Assembly (NCBI RefSeq): GCF_016741875.1 | Contig: NZ_JAERRF010000001.1 | Coordinates: forward strand, 372,001-436,000 | DNA: 64,000 nucleotides | From: Streptomyces coffeae | GTDB taxonomy: Bacteria > Actinomycetota > Actinomycetes > Streptomycetales > Streptomycetaceae | Direction: 5' to 3' | Part shown: in pieces, positions 33,618-40,627 of the stretch | Numbering within the stretch: position 1 is the stretch's first letter | Layout of the letters: each line of letters opens with the position of its first letter | Notes under the pieces: generated by a model | What the model was told of the DNA's origin: nothing | What the model saw: only the letters and a program-made list of their open reading frames with translations | The model's database searches: none | Made by a program: the position numbers and the translations under genes

Positions 33618-33840
33618 GTTCGAACCACACCGTCTTGCCGATGCCACAGGCGCGCGGCTCGGCGTCCCAGCCGTCCGCCAGCGCGGTGAGCAGTGCCAGT
33701 CCGCGCCCCGACTCGTCCTCGGGGCGGGCCCGTCGGGGCTGAGGCATCACCTCGCTGGCGTCCGACACCTCCACCCGCAGCTTCTCGTCACCCACTACGC
33801 AGCGTGCGCGGAGCTCCCGGCCTGGGGAGACGCGGGCGTG
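33595..33840 (-). pseudogene. 3' remnant of an RsbW-like ATP-binding (anti-sigma kinase) gene
   Basis: Family similarity is clear from HARVSPGRELRARC through LRVEVSDAS, the G1 box DESGRGLALL and the G2 box GKTVWFEL, the C-terminal 80 residues of the HATPase domain found in Streptomyces anti-sigma-like kinases of about 140 residues. Upstream of the HA of the N box the frame meets a TGA (33841-33843), and the helix with the catalytic Glu/Asn is gone. A GTG at 33795 would allow translation of 66 residues, but these could not bind ATP normally. The break coincides with a palindrome and with the truncated start of a DUF397 frame on the other strand. Confidence 0.75.
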
Positions 33841-33852
33841 TCACAGTGACAC
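33838..33852. repeat. Perfect 15-base palindrome at the junction of two truncated genes
   Basis: GTGTCACAGTGACAC, two 7-base arms around one base. Anti-sigma-kinase homology ends on its left side and DUF397 homology begins on its right. Confidence 0.85.
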
Positions 33853-33853
33853 C

Positions 33854-33988
33854 CAAGGCGGCGCCTGCGTAGAGGTCGCCGCCTGTCCCCACACCGTCCA
33901 CGTCCGTGACTCCAAGCAGGAGTCCGGACCTCAGCTGACGCTCACCCCCACCGCCTGGGCCGAGTTCATAGCCTTCAGTCGCGTTTGA
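33854..33988 (+). pseudogene. 3' remnant of a DUF397 gene
   Basis: In frame to the TGA at 33986-33988 the DNA encodes GGACVEVAAC, VHVRDSK and LTPTAWAEFIAF, the C-terminal two-thirds of a DUF397 domain, which normally starts with a W-x-K-S-S-Y-S motif. No start codon or upstream half is present. DUF397 proteins usually sit beside an XRE (WhiJ/Scr1-type) regulator and an anti-sigma-like ATPase; only the two outer tails remain here. The last bases overlap the 3' end of the methyltransferase gene. Confidence 0.75.
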
Positions 33989-34823
33989 GGGCGACGCCGC
34001 CGTACATCGAGACGTCCGCGTCACGTACACCCTCACTGGCGTCCCGCTCGTCGGGGCGCCAGTGGTGTACGAGGGTGATGCCGGGGTCGATCAGGTCCAG
34101 GCCCTCGAAGAACCGTTCCGTTTCCGCCTTGTCGCGGATCTGGAGGGGGATACCGCGCTCGTTGTACTCGCGGCCGACCCCCGCGACCCCCTCCGGGTTG
34201 GAGTCGCCGGTGAAGATCGTGAGGGCCAGGAAGCTGCCCGGGGCCAGCTCGGACATCAGGCGGCGGACGATCCCCTGGGGGTCGTCCTCGTCGAGGACGA
34301 AGTGCATGATCGCGATGAGGGACAGGGCGACCGGCTGCTTGAGGTCCAGGACCTCGTGGAGTTGCTGGGCGCCGAGGATGGAGTCGACGTTGCGGATGTC
34401 CGCGTCGATGTATTCGGTCCGGCCCTCCGACGTGCTGGTCATGAGATGGCGGGCGTGGGTGAGCACGATGGGGTCGTTGTCCACGTACACCACCCGCGCC
34501 TCGGGGGCCGCTTCTTGGGCGACCTCGTGGAGGTTCGGCTGAGTGGGGATACCGGTGCCGATGTCCAGGAACTGGCGGATGCCGTGTTCCCGGGCGAGGT
34601 AACGGGTCACCCGGTGCATGAAGATCCGCGTCTGCTTCATGGAGATCGGGAGGCTCGGGTAGGCCAGCGCCGAGGCGTCGCCCGCGGCGCGGTCGGGGGC
34701 GTAGTTGGTCTTGCCGCCGATGAGGTAGTCATAGACGCGGGCGGAGTGGGGAATGTCCGTCCGCAGATCGACCGGGGGCTGGGCGAACTCCGACTTCGAT
34801 GACATCCAGTTCGTGCCCGACAT
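33975..34823 (-). CDS. SAM-dependent methyltransferase, DUF574 (Methyltransf_19) family
   Basis: A 282-residue protein of the actinobacterial DUF574 family: N-terminal IPHSARVYDYLIGGKTNYAPDR signature, SAM motif I in FLDIGTGIPT, the acidic motif VVYVDNDPIV, and IMHFVLDEDDP. Such genes are abundant in Streptomyces, often beside XRE/DUF397 pairs, which matches the remnants next door. Substrate unknown. ATG 34823 is assumed; the ribosome-binding site is weak (GGGGG), and ATG 34805 is an alternative. The 3' end overlaps the DUF397 remnant on the other strand by 14 bases. Confidence 0.88.
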   Translation of the reverse strand: MSGTNWMSSKSEFAQPPVDLRTDIPHSARVYDYLIGGKTNYAPDRAAGDASALAYPSLPISMKQTRIFMHRVTRYLAREHGIRQFLDIGTGIPTQPNLHEVAQEAAPEARVVYVDNDPIVLTHARHLMTSTSEGRTEYIDADIRNVDSILGAQQLHEVLDLKQPVALSLIAIMHFVLDEDDPQGIVRRLMSELAPGSFLALTIFTGDSNPEGVAGVGREYNERGIPLQIRDKAETERFFEGLDLIDPGITLVHHWRPDERDASEGVRDADVSMYGGVALKRD

Positions 34824-34949
34824 CTTCGTTCGCCCCCATCATCAGCCTCTGAACAACCTACTTACAATGTCCGGTCGTTGACCATCGTATGAGCCTTTCC
34901 GTCGCGGCGGGGTCCTCGCGTTTCAAACGGCGGCGGCCGCGTAGGTGGA

Positions 34950-35927
34950 TCAGCCGAAGCCGAAGCCCTTCGGCACGGCGACGTCGAGGGTGTCCTTGAC
35001 CATGGCGAGGGCCGCCCCCAGAGGGCTGGAGGCCCCGCCGCTCACCGTGATGTCACCCGCCTCACAGCCGTAGACCACGGCTTTCTCCGGGCCCCGGAGA
35101 GCGTGGAGCGGGTCGCCGGGGGCGGTCTCCTCCAGCCGGACCCGGACCAGGAGCGGCTCCCCCGCCGAGGCGGTCGCGACCGCGCGCAGCCGGTGGCCCC
35201 GCTCGGCGGCCGCGCGGGCCGCCTCCGCCGTGCCGTCGTCGATCGCCGCGCCGCCGAGGTCCGTCCGGACGGCCGCCGCGTCCCAGCCCCACAACAGGGC
35301 TGCCAGCAGCCGGGCCTTGGTGGCGGCGTCCGCGCCGGAGAGGTCGGCCGACGGATCGGCCTCGGCGATCCCGTGGCGCCGGGCCTCGGCGACGGCGGCG
35401 GGGAACGCGTCCCCGGCGGCCAGGCGGTCCAGGACGAACGTGGCGGTGCCGGTGGGGCAGGCGCGGAGCGTACGGCAACCGAGGCCGCGTACCCCGGTCC
35501 TGGCCATGTCCGCGGCGGGCAGCGCGGCACCGGTGGCGCCCGAGATACGGATCAGGGCGCCGCCCTCGGCCGCCGCCCGGCCCAACTCGGCCCAGTGGCT
35601 GAGCAGATGGCTCTTGGTGGCGGAGACGACATGGACCCCGCGGCGCAGCGCGAGCAGCGCGTCGGCGGCGGCCTGCTCACGCACCGCCGGAGAGGACGGG
35701 ACCGCCTGCGCCAGCACCACCGCCCCCGTACGCTCCAGGGTTTCGGCGAGCGGCGGCAGCGGGCCCGGCGCCAGCCGGGGCGCGGGGCGCTCGGCGGCGC
35801 TGGTGCGGACGGCGGCGAGCCGCAGCGGGACGTCGCCGGACGCGTTCAGGAGGCGGTCGGCATAGGCCCGGCCCACCGGGCCGTAACCCGACAGCACCAC
35901 CGCGGCTTCAGAGGACATGGCGCACAT
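34950..35927 (-). CDS. Homoserine dehydrogenase-like NAD(P)-dependent oxidoreductase
   Basis: A 325-residue protein. The N-terminal Rossmann motif is VVLSGYGPVGRAYADRL. VVSATKSHLLSHWAELGRAA occupies the place of the TANK motif of homoserine dehydrogenase, GATGAALPAADM that of the substrate loop, and the C terminus PLGAALAMVKDTLDVA is a typical homoserine dehydrogenase ending. Homoserine dehydrogenase reduces aspartate semialdehyde on the way to threonine and methionine. This version lacks an ACT domain and the motifs are loose, so it may act on another substrate. ATG 35927 has GGAG at 9 bases. No threonine genes are adjacent. Confidence 0.7.
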   Translation of the reverse strand: MCAMSSEAAVVLSGYGPVGRAYADRLLNASGDVPLRLAAVRTSAAERPAPRLAPGPLPPLAETLERTGAVVLAQAVPSSPAVREQAAADALLALRRGVHVVSATKSHLLSHWAELGRAAAEGGALIRISGATGAALPAADMARTGVRGLGCRTLRACPTGTATFVLDRLAAGDAFPAAVAEARRHGIAEADPSADLSGADAATKARLLAALLWGWDAAAVRTDLGGAAIDDGTAEAARAAAERGHRLRAVATASAGEPLLVRVRLEETAPGDPLHALRGPEKAVVYGCEAGDITVSGGASSPLGAALAMVKDTLDVAVPKGFGFG

Positions 35928-36009
35928 GGCCCCAGTCTCCACCGGGTGACTTTTCCTCGGCCCTACGCCGGGTCGGGGCCCAGGCGGATCCACGGTTCCC
36001 TTGCAGGGA

Positions 36010-36140
36010 GTTGCGGCGACGACACGGCCGTGGCCCGGCGGCACTGGCGCGATGCGCTGCGGCTCCTGGACGGCTACCGCGATGCGCGGGCGGTGGAGCT
36101 GCGCGAGCGCGTCCAAGGTGAGCTGGGGTCGCAACGCTGA
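36010..36140 (+). pseudogene. C-terminal remnant of a TPR-type regulator
   Basis: In frame to the TGA at 36138-36140 the DNA encodes DDTAVARRHWRDALRLLDGY followed by DARAVELRERVQ. This is the typical final TPR unit of Streptomyces SARP/NB-ARC or XRE-TPR regulators (pattern A-R-x-H-W-x-x-A-L-x-L with G-D-x-R-A-x-E-L-R). No start codon or preceding domains are present, and the region upstream belongs to another gene. I read it as the tail of a deleted gene. Confidence 0.45.
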
Positions 36141-36177
36141 GGGGTCGCGGCCGTGAGTCCGGGGTGTGGGCTCTGCG

Positions 36178-37230
36178 CTACGCGGGGCGGCTTGCGCCCG
36201 CGAAGGGCATTTGGTCGATGGGGGCAACGCGGACCGGGGCGCCGGGGTGGGGGGCGTGGATCATGCGGCCGTTGCCGATGTAGATCCCGACGTGGCTGAT
36301 GCCCGAATAGAAGAAGACGAGGTCGCCGGGGGCCAGTTGGGAGCGGCTGATCCGGTGGCCCGCGTTGATCTGGGTGTAGGTGGTGCGTGGCAGTGAGACC
36401 CCGGCGGCGCTCCAGGCGGCCTGGGTGAGTCCGGAGCAGTCGTAGCCGTGGGGGCCGGTGGCGCCCCAGACGTACGGCTTGCCGAGGGCCCCGTAGGCGA
36501 AGGCGATGGCGCGGGCGGCCCGGCCGGTGGCGGCGGGGGCCGGGGCTGTGTGGCCGGCGTCGGTGGCCTGGGGGCTGGGCTCCTGGGCCTGGGCCCGGAG
36601 GCGGCGGCGCTGCTCCGCGGTCAGCCGGTCCAGGAGCCGGTCGGCGGCGGCGAGCTTCTTCTCGACGGCCTGTTTGTGGCGGGAGAGCGCCTCCTGTGAG
36701 GCGCGCAGCTCGGCCAGCCGGTCGGCCGCCGCGGTGCGCACCTGGCGCAGCGCCTTCCGCTGGCGGGTGATGCCGTTGATGGCGGCGGCCTGGCGCCCGG
36801 CCGCGCGCTCCGCGAGCGAAGCCCGCTGGAGGTATTCGTCGGGGGAGGAGGACAGCGCGAGCTGGAGGGTGGGGGCGATGGTACCGGCCCGGTACTGGGC
36901 GGTGGCGTACGCGCCGAGGGCGTTGCGCGCGGTGTTCAGCCGGGCGGTTCTGCGGGCGGCCTCGTCGCGCAGTTCCCCCAGTGCGCGGCGGGCCGTATCG
37001 GCCTTCTCCCGGGCGCCGTTGTACTTCTCGGTGGCCTCCTCGGCCTCCTGTCGGTACCGGTCGACCTCGGCCTTCACCTGAGCGGTGGTGAGGTGGGGGT
37101 CGGCGTGCCCGGTGCCCTCGAGGGCGGTCGCGGAGGCGGCGCCGGTGAGGGCGAGGAGCGCGGCCGTCCGGGCGGTGCTGCTGGCGAGCGAGCGTTTGGG
37201 CTTGCTGCGCGACTTCCTGTGCGACGCCAC
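36178..37230 (-). CDS. Secreted NlpC/P60 peptidoglycan endopeptidase 1
   Basis: A 350-residue exported hydrolase. After MASHRKSRSKPKRS and a signal helix, residues about 45-225 form a long coiled coil (repeated EVDRYRQEAEEATEKYN-type heptads), as in RipA-like enzymes. The C-terminal 120 residues are an NlpC/P60 domain with catalytic Cys265 (YDCSGLTQAAW), His313 (SHVGIYIG) and His325 (IHAPHPG), which cuts gamma-D-Glu to diaminopimelate links. The GTG at 37230 encodes the same MASHRK start as the paralogue at 39103-40284, supporting the choice. Unlike that paralogue it lacks a recognisable riboswitch; a different hairpin lies in its leader. Confidence 0.9.
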   Translation of the reverse strand: MASHRKSRSKPKRSLASSTARTAALLALTGAASATALEGTGHADPHLTTAQVKAEVDRYRQEAEEATEKYNGAREKADTARRALGELRDEAARRTARLNTARNALGAYATAQYRAGTIAPTLQLALSSSPDEYLQRASLAERAAGRQAAAINGITRQRKALRQVRTAAADRLAELRASQEALSRHKQAVEKKLAAADRLLDRLTAEQRRRLRAQAQEPSPQATDAGHTAPAPAATGRAARAIAFAYGALGKPYVWGATGPHGYDCSGLTQAAWSAAGVSLPRTTYTQINAGHRISRSQLAPGDLVFFYSGISHVGIYIGNGRMIHAPHPGAPVRVAPIDQMPFAGASRPA

Positions 37231-37321
37231 GGCGGCGGTACACCTTCCTGGCTGTGCTGGTGTTCCTGGCTGAGTGGGTGGTGCCGGCTGAGCGGGTGGT
37301 GCCGGTCTGTCGGGGACGGGG

Positions 37322-37380
37322 AGATGGCAGCCCACCCATGAGGCGGGGACCCTCGGTTGACGGGAGGCGGACTGCCATCT
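37322..37380 (-). repeat. Long hairpin in the leader of NlpC/P60 gene 1
   Basis: AGATGGCAG (37322-37330) and CTGCCATCT (37372-37380) are a perfect 9-bp inverted repeat enclosing 41 GC-rich bases. It lies about 90 bases upstream of the gene start. It lacks the conserved c-di-AMP riboswitch bases. Confidence 0.5.
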
Positions 37381-37578
37381 GGAGGAGGAAGCTAGGCCGG
37401 GAGACGGGGGCGGTGCGGGGCGATGCACGGGAATGGACGTATTTCGTCGTTCCAGTGCCATGGGCTGATCACGGGGCGCGCGGGGTGGGTGGCACTGCGT
37501 GGCGGCCGTGACCGAAGCTGGGATCAGGGCCCACCCACGTGAAAGGTGGTGCTATGCGCGGCGCTAATGTCCGTGCGT

Positions 37579-37932
37579 ATGGACGTCCTCATCAACGCCT
37601 TTGTCGGTTTGCACATCGTCGGTATAGCCGCGCTGCTGGGCGGATTTCTCTCCCAGATGAAGCAGATGAGTGCGGGCACCGCACGGATGACCCCCGGAAT
37701 GCTGCACGGGGCGCTGACCATGCTGGTGACCGGAGTGGCACTGGTCGGCCTCAACCAGGCCGACGGCGGCGCCGTCAACAACATCAAGATCGGGGTCAAG
37801 CTGGCGCTGTTGATCGTGGTGCTGTGCCTGGTCTATGTGAAGCGGGACGAGGAGAAGGTGGAGTCGGCCGCGTTCGGGGCGGTCGGTGCCCTCACCACCG
37901 TGAACATCTTCATCGCCGTGCTGTGGACCTGA
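37579..37932 (+). CDS. Small integral membrane protein
   Basis: A 117-residue protein with four hydrophobic segments (MDVLINAFVGLHIVGIAALL, MLHGALTMLVTGVALVGL, LALLIVVLCLVYV, AVGALTTVNIFIAVLW) and little else. It resembles small uncharacterised Streptomyces membrane proteins. The ATG at 37579 begins where the first helix begins. A -10-like TAATGT ends 8 bases before it, so it may be leaderless; ATG 37567 would add four residues. Function unknown. Confidence 0.75.
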   Translation: MDVLINAFVGLHIVGIAALLGGFLSQMKQMSAGTARMTPGMLHGALTMLVTGVALVGLNQADGGAVNNIKIGVKLALLIVVLCLVYVKRDEEKVESAAFGAVGALTTVNIFIAVLWT

Positions 37933-37957
37933 TCTTCCCCGGCCCCCGCCCACTTCG

Positions 37958-37986
37958 ATCAATAACGGCTTGATACCGCACATCAA
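37958..37986. promoter_or_regulatory. Three alternating ATCAA/TTGAT half-sites upstream of the L,D-transpeptidase
   Basis: ATCAA (37958), TTGAT (37970) and ATCAA (37982) are separated by exactly 7 bases each, an alternating inverted array with a 12-base period in an AT-rich patch. An additional hairpin GTCTT-N8-AAGAC lies at 38017-38034. Candidate operator; protein unknown. Confidence 0.4.
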
Positions 37987-38052
37987 TTCGTGCGCAACCC
38001 TTTGCACTCGCGAGCTGTCTTAAGGACACAAGACGGCCGGAGGGAGCGGGCA

Positions 38053-38814
38053 ATGGGGGTAGTGGGGGCGCACAGAGGGCTCACGAGCGACAAGGGCCCA
38101 GGGTTTTTCAGGCGGTTCGGGACCAGGCGGATACGGCGTACGGGAGTCGCGCTGGGTCTGGCGGGGATGGTGATGCCGCTCGCGGTCGCCCTCGCCACCC
38201 CGGCTCAGGCCGCACCGTCGTGCACGACGAGCACCGGGCCGTATCAGAAGCAGGTCGAGAAGTTCCTCGGCCGCCCGGTGGACGGACGGCAGTCGCGCAC
38301 CGACTGTCTGGCGATCCAGAAGTTCCAGATCAACAACGGCATCAGCCCCACCATCGGCTATGCCGGGCCCATCACTTGGGGGGTGATGAGCCTGAAGAAC
38401 GCGCAGCGGGCGGCGGGCCACAACCCCAACGCGGCGGGGAGGTGCCCCACCAACAGGGGACGGATCGCCTGTGTTGACCTCACCCGCCAGCTGAGCTGGG
38501 TCCAGGACGGCTCCCGGCTGGTCTACGGACCGGTGCCGGTGCGCACGGGGCGTGACCGCTATGAGACCCGGACCGGTCTGAAGAAGATCTACTGGCGGGA
38601 CATCGATCACTGGTCGACGATCTACGACGTCGCCATGCCGTACAGCCAGTTCTTCGACGGCGGTCAGGCGTTCCACTCGATCGCGGGCAGTGTGTGGTCC
38701 CCGCCCGGCTCCCATGGTTGCGTCAACATGCGTAAGGCCGACGCCAAGAAGTACTGGAGCCTGCTGAAGAACGGCGACGACGTCTACGTCTACGGCCGCA
38801 AGCCCGGCACGTAA
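38053..38814 (+). CDS. L,D-transpeptidase (YkuD) with peptidoglycan-binding domain
   Basis: A 253-residue exported enzyme: Arg-rich N terminus with a signal helix (about 33-55, ending TPAQAAPS), a PG_binding_1-type domain (YQKQVEKFLG to AIQKFQINNGISPT, about 65-110), and a YkuD domain (about 140-253) with the catalytic motif ending SHGCVNM (Cys223) and a preceding HSIAGS histidine. Such enzymes make 3-3 crosslinks in peptidoglycan or attach proteins to it. ATG 38053 has AGGGAG 7 bases upstream. It lies among NlpC/P60 hydrolases, so the local theme is wall remodelling. Confidence 0.92.
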   Translation: MGVVGAHRGLTSDKGPGFFRRFGTRRIRRTGVALGLAGMVMPLAVALATPAQAAPSCTTSTGPYQKQVEKFLGRPVDGRQSRTDCLAIQKFQINNGISPTIGYAGPITWGVMSLKNAQRAAGHNPNAAGRCPTNRGRIACVDLTRQLSWVQDGSRLVYGPVPVRTGRDRYETRTGLKKIYWRDIDHWSTIYDVAMPYSQFFDGGQAFHSIAGSVWSPPGSHGCVNMRKADAKKYWSLLKNGDDVYVYGRKPGT

Positions 38815-38844
38815 GGTCCTGCGGGCCCGCGCCCGGCGTACGGC

Positions 38845-38887
38845 CACGCGCCCCTGTCCCCGCTGCGCGCTGGGACAGGGGCGCGTG
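38845..38887 (+). terminator. Strong terminator after the L,D-transpeptidase
   Basis: CACGCGCCCCTGTCCC (38845-38860) pairs perfectly over 16 bp with GGGACAGGGGCGCGTG (38872-38887), loop of 11. It serves the transpeptidase and may also stop antisense reading from the convergent gene. Confidence 0.85.
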
Positions 38888-39102
38888 CCATGCATGGTGC
38901 CCAGGGTCCGCCCGTCCCACGACGGGGCGGAACGGTGGCGTACGGCGCGGCCGGGGCGCCGCCCCGCGTTCGTCCCCACGCCGGCGCCCGGCACGATGGA
39001 TCGCGCGCCGGGCGCGCGGGGGTGCGTATCAGCGGGCGCCGCGTGCCCCCGCGTGCGGCCGGGCTCCGCGCCCCGTGCGTTGGACGGGGCGCGGCCCGGA
39101 CG

Positions 39103-40284
39103 TCAGGCGGGGCGCACGCTGCCGTAGATCGGCATTTCGGTGATCGGCGCCTTCTTCACCGAGTCACCCGGCTTCGGCGCGTGGATCATCATCCCGTCGC
39201 CGATGTAGATCCCGACATGACTGATGTCGTCGTAGAAGAAGACCAGATCGCCCGGTTTGAGCTCGGACGTCGACACCCGCGTCCCGACCTTCACCTGGTC
39301 CCAGGTGGTGCGCGGCAGGGACACCCCGGCGGACTTCCAGGCCGCCTGGGTCAGCCCCGAGCAGTCGAAGGAGTTGGGGCCGGTGGCGCCCCAGACGTAC
39401 GGCTTGCCGATCTGTGCCTCGGCGAAGGCGACGGCCTTCGCCGCCTTGGTGCTGTCGGAGGGGGCAGGGGTGGACGGCGTGGACGAGCCGGAGCTGTCGT
39501 TGGCCTCCTGCTGCCGCTGCCGCTCGGCCGCGGCCTGCCGCTGACGTTCGGCCTCCGCCTGCCGCTGCTTCTCGGCGAGCGCGGCCGCCTTGCGCCGAGC
39601 CTCCTCCTGCTTCGCCTTCTCGATCGCCGCCAGCCGCGCCTTCTCCTTGGCGGTGAGGTTCGACAGCAGGCGCCGCGCCTCGGACAACTTGGTCTGGACG
39701 GTCTGCTTCTTCGTCTTGAGCGTCTTCTGCGACGAGGTCAGCGAGGCGAGGCTCTTGGTGGCGGTGGCGCGCTCCTTGGCCGCCTTGGTGCGCTCCGTCT
39801 GGAACTCCTCGACGGCCTCTTTCTGGCGGCCGGTGAGCCGGTCCATCAGATGCGACTGGTCGAAGACGTCCCGCGGGTCGGAGGAGAAGAGCATGGCGGC
39901 GGTGCTCGTGGCCATGCCGCCGCTTCGGTACTGGGCCGCGGCGTATGTGCCGAGCGTGCGCCGGGCCTCGTTGAGCTTCTCGGTGCGCTTGGCGACGCTG
40001 TCCAGCAGCTTGTCGACCTTGGCGCGCTGGGTCTCGGTGCGCTCCTTGGCGGCGTTGTAGCTCTGGGTGGCGCTCTCCGCCTGGTGGTAAAGGGTGTCGA
40101 CCTTCTTCTTGACCTCTTCGATCGACTGGGTGGCGGGCTTGGGATCGCCGGGCGCGGCGTTCGCCGTCTGGGAGAGCAGGGTGACCGAGGCCAGGGCGGC
40201 CGTGGTGACCCCGACGGCGGTCCGGCGGCTCTGACCGTTCAGCGCTGCCGGTATTCGGGTCCGCGGCTTGCGGTGCGACGCCAA
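39103..40284 (-). CDS. Secreted NlpC/P60 peptidoglycan endopeptidase 2, riboswitch-controlled
   Basis: A 393-residue paralogue of the 36178-37230 protein, with the same MASHRK start, signal helix, long coiled coil (about 50-250, ending in a Gln/Arg/Ala-rich stretch), Ser-rich linker and C-terminal NlpC/P60 domain with Cys308 (FDCSGLTQAAW), His356 (SHVGIYIGDG) and His368. The TTG start is preceded by GGAAGGAG at 8 bases. A c-di-AMP (ydaO) riboswitch occupies the leader 20-180 bases upstream, which by precedent in Streptomyces wall hydrolases turns expression off when c-di-AMP is high. The enzyme would cleave stem peptides during growth or germination. Confidence 0.93.
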   Translation of the reverse strand: MASHRKPRTRIPAALNGQSRRTAVGVTTAALASVTLLSQTANAAPGDPKPATQSIEEVKKKVDTLYHQAESATQSYNAAKERTETQRAKVDKLLDSVAKRTEKLNEARRTLGTYAAAQYRSGGMATSTAAMLFSSDPRDVFDQSHLMDRLTGRQKEAVEEFQTERTKAAKERATATKSLASLTSSQKTLKTKKQTVQTKLSEARRLLSNLTAKEKARLAAIEKAKQEEARRKAAALAEKQRQAEAERQRQAAAERQRQQEANDSSGSSTPSTPAPSDSTKAAKAVAFAEAQIGKPYVWGATGPNSFDCSGLTQAAWKSAGVSLPRTTWDQVKVGTRVSTSELKPGDLVFFYDDISHVGIYIGDGMMIHAPKPGDSVKKAPITEMPIYGSVRPA

Positions 40285-40304
40285 GGGAGGCGACTCCTTC
40301 CGTG

Positions 40305-40466
40305 GACCGCCTACCGGGTTAGCTGTCGGGTTCGGGCGGAACGGAAGGCTGCCCTACGGCCCGTCGGGGCGGCACGGTGTGCCGTCGCCGGGCCGATTCA
40401 CCCCGGTGGAACGTGTGGGTCCCCGGCTCCGGCTGCCTCGCGACGTGGCCGGACTCGGCGGAGGCC
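40305..40466 (-). ncRNA. c-di-AMP riboswitch (ydaO/yuaA class)
   Basis: On the minus strand the leader contains the class motifs in order: the 5' P1 strand CCTCCGCCGAGTCC, GGGGACCC, GGGGTGAATC, GTAGGGC, and the highly conserved 3' block CCCGACAGCTAACCCGGTAG, closing with GGCGG that pairs with the 5' CCGCC. Spacing and order fit the known fold. It ends about 20 bases before the start codon region, so it probably controls either termination or ribosome access. Confidence 0.9.
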
Positions 40467-40565
40467 GTCCGTGCCGACGCTGGTCGCCGACAGGTGTCCG
40501 GACTGCCTGACGGAGGACGGTAGCCAACTCGTGGGGCTCCTGTGAAGGCTGGTGTTCGTTTTGCC

Positions 40566-40578
40566 CGAAACCGTTTCG
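40566..40578. promoter_or_regulatory. LacI-type palindrome between NlpC/P60 gene 2 and pcrA
   Basis: CGAAACCGTTTCG is a palindrome of two 6-base arms around one base, resembling LacI-family operators with a central CG. It lies 50 bases before pcrA and where the promoter of the riboswitch transcript should be. Confidence 0.35.
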
Positions 40579-40627
40579 TGATTTTCGCACGTAGGCTGTC
40601 AGTGGCGCGGCCTAGACTCGGTGAGCG

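Noticed and set aside
37231..37500. Second c-di-AMP riboswitch before NlpC/P60 gene 1
   Set aside because: GGGGACCC occurs only on the wrong strand and neither the GGTGAATC nor the CAGCTAACC block is present.
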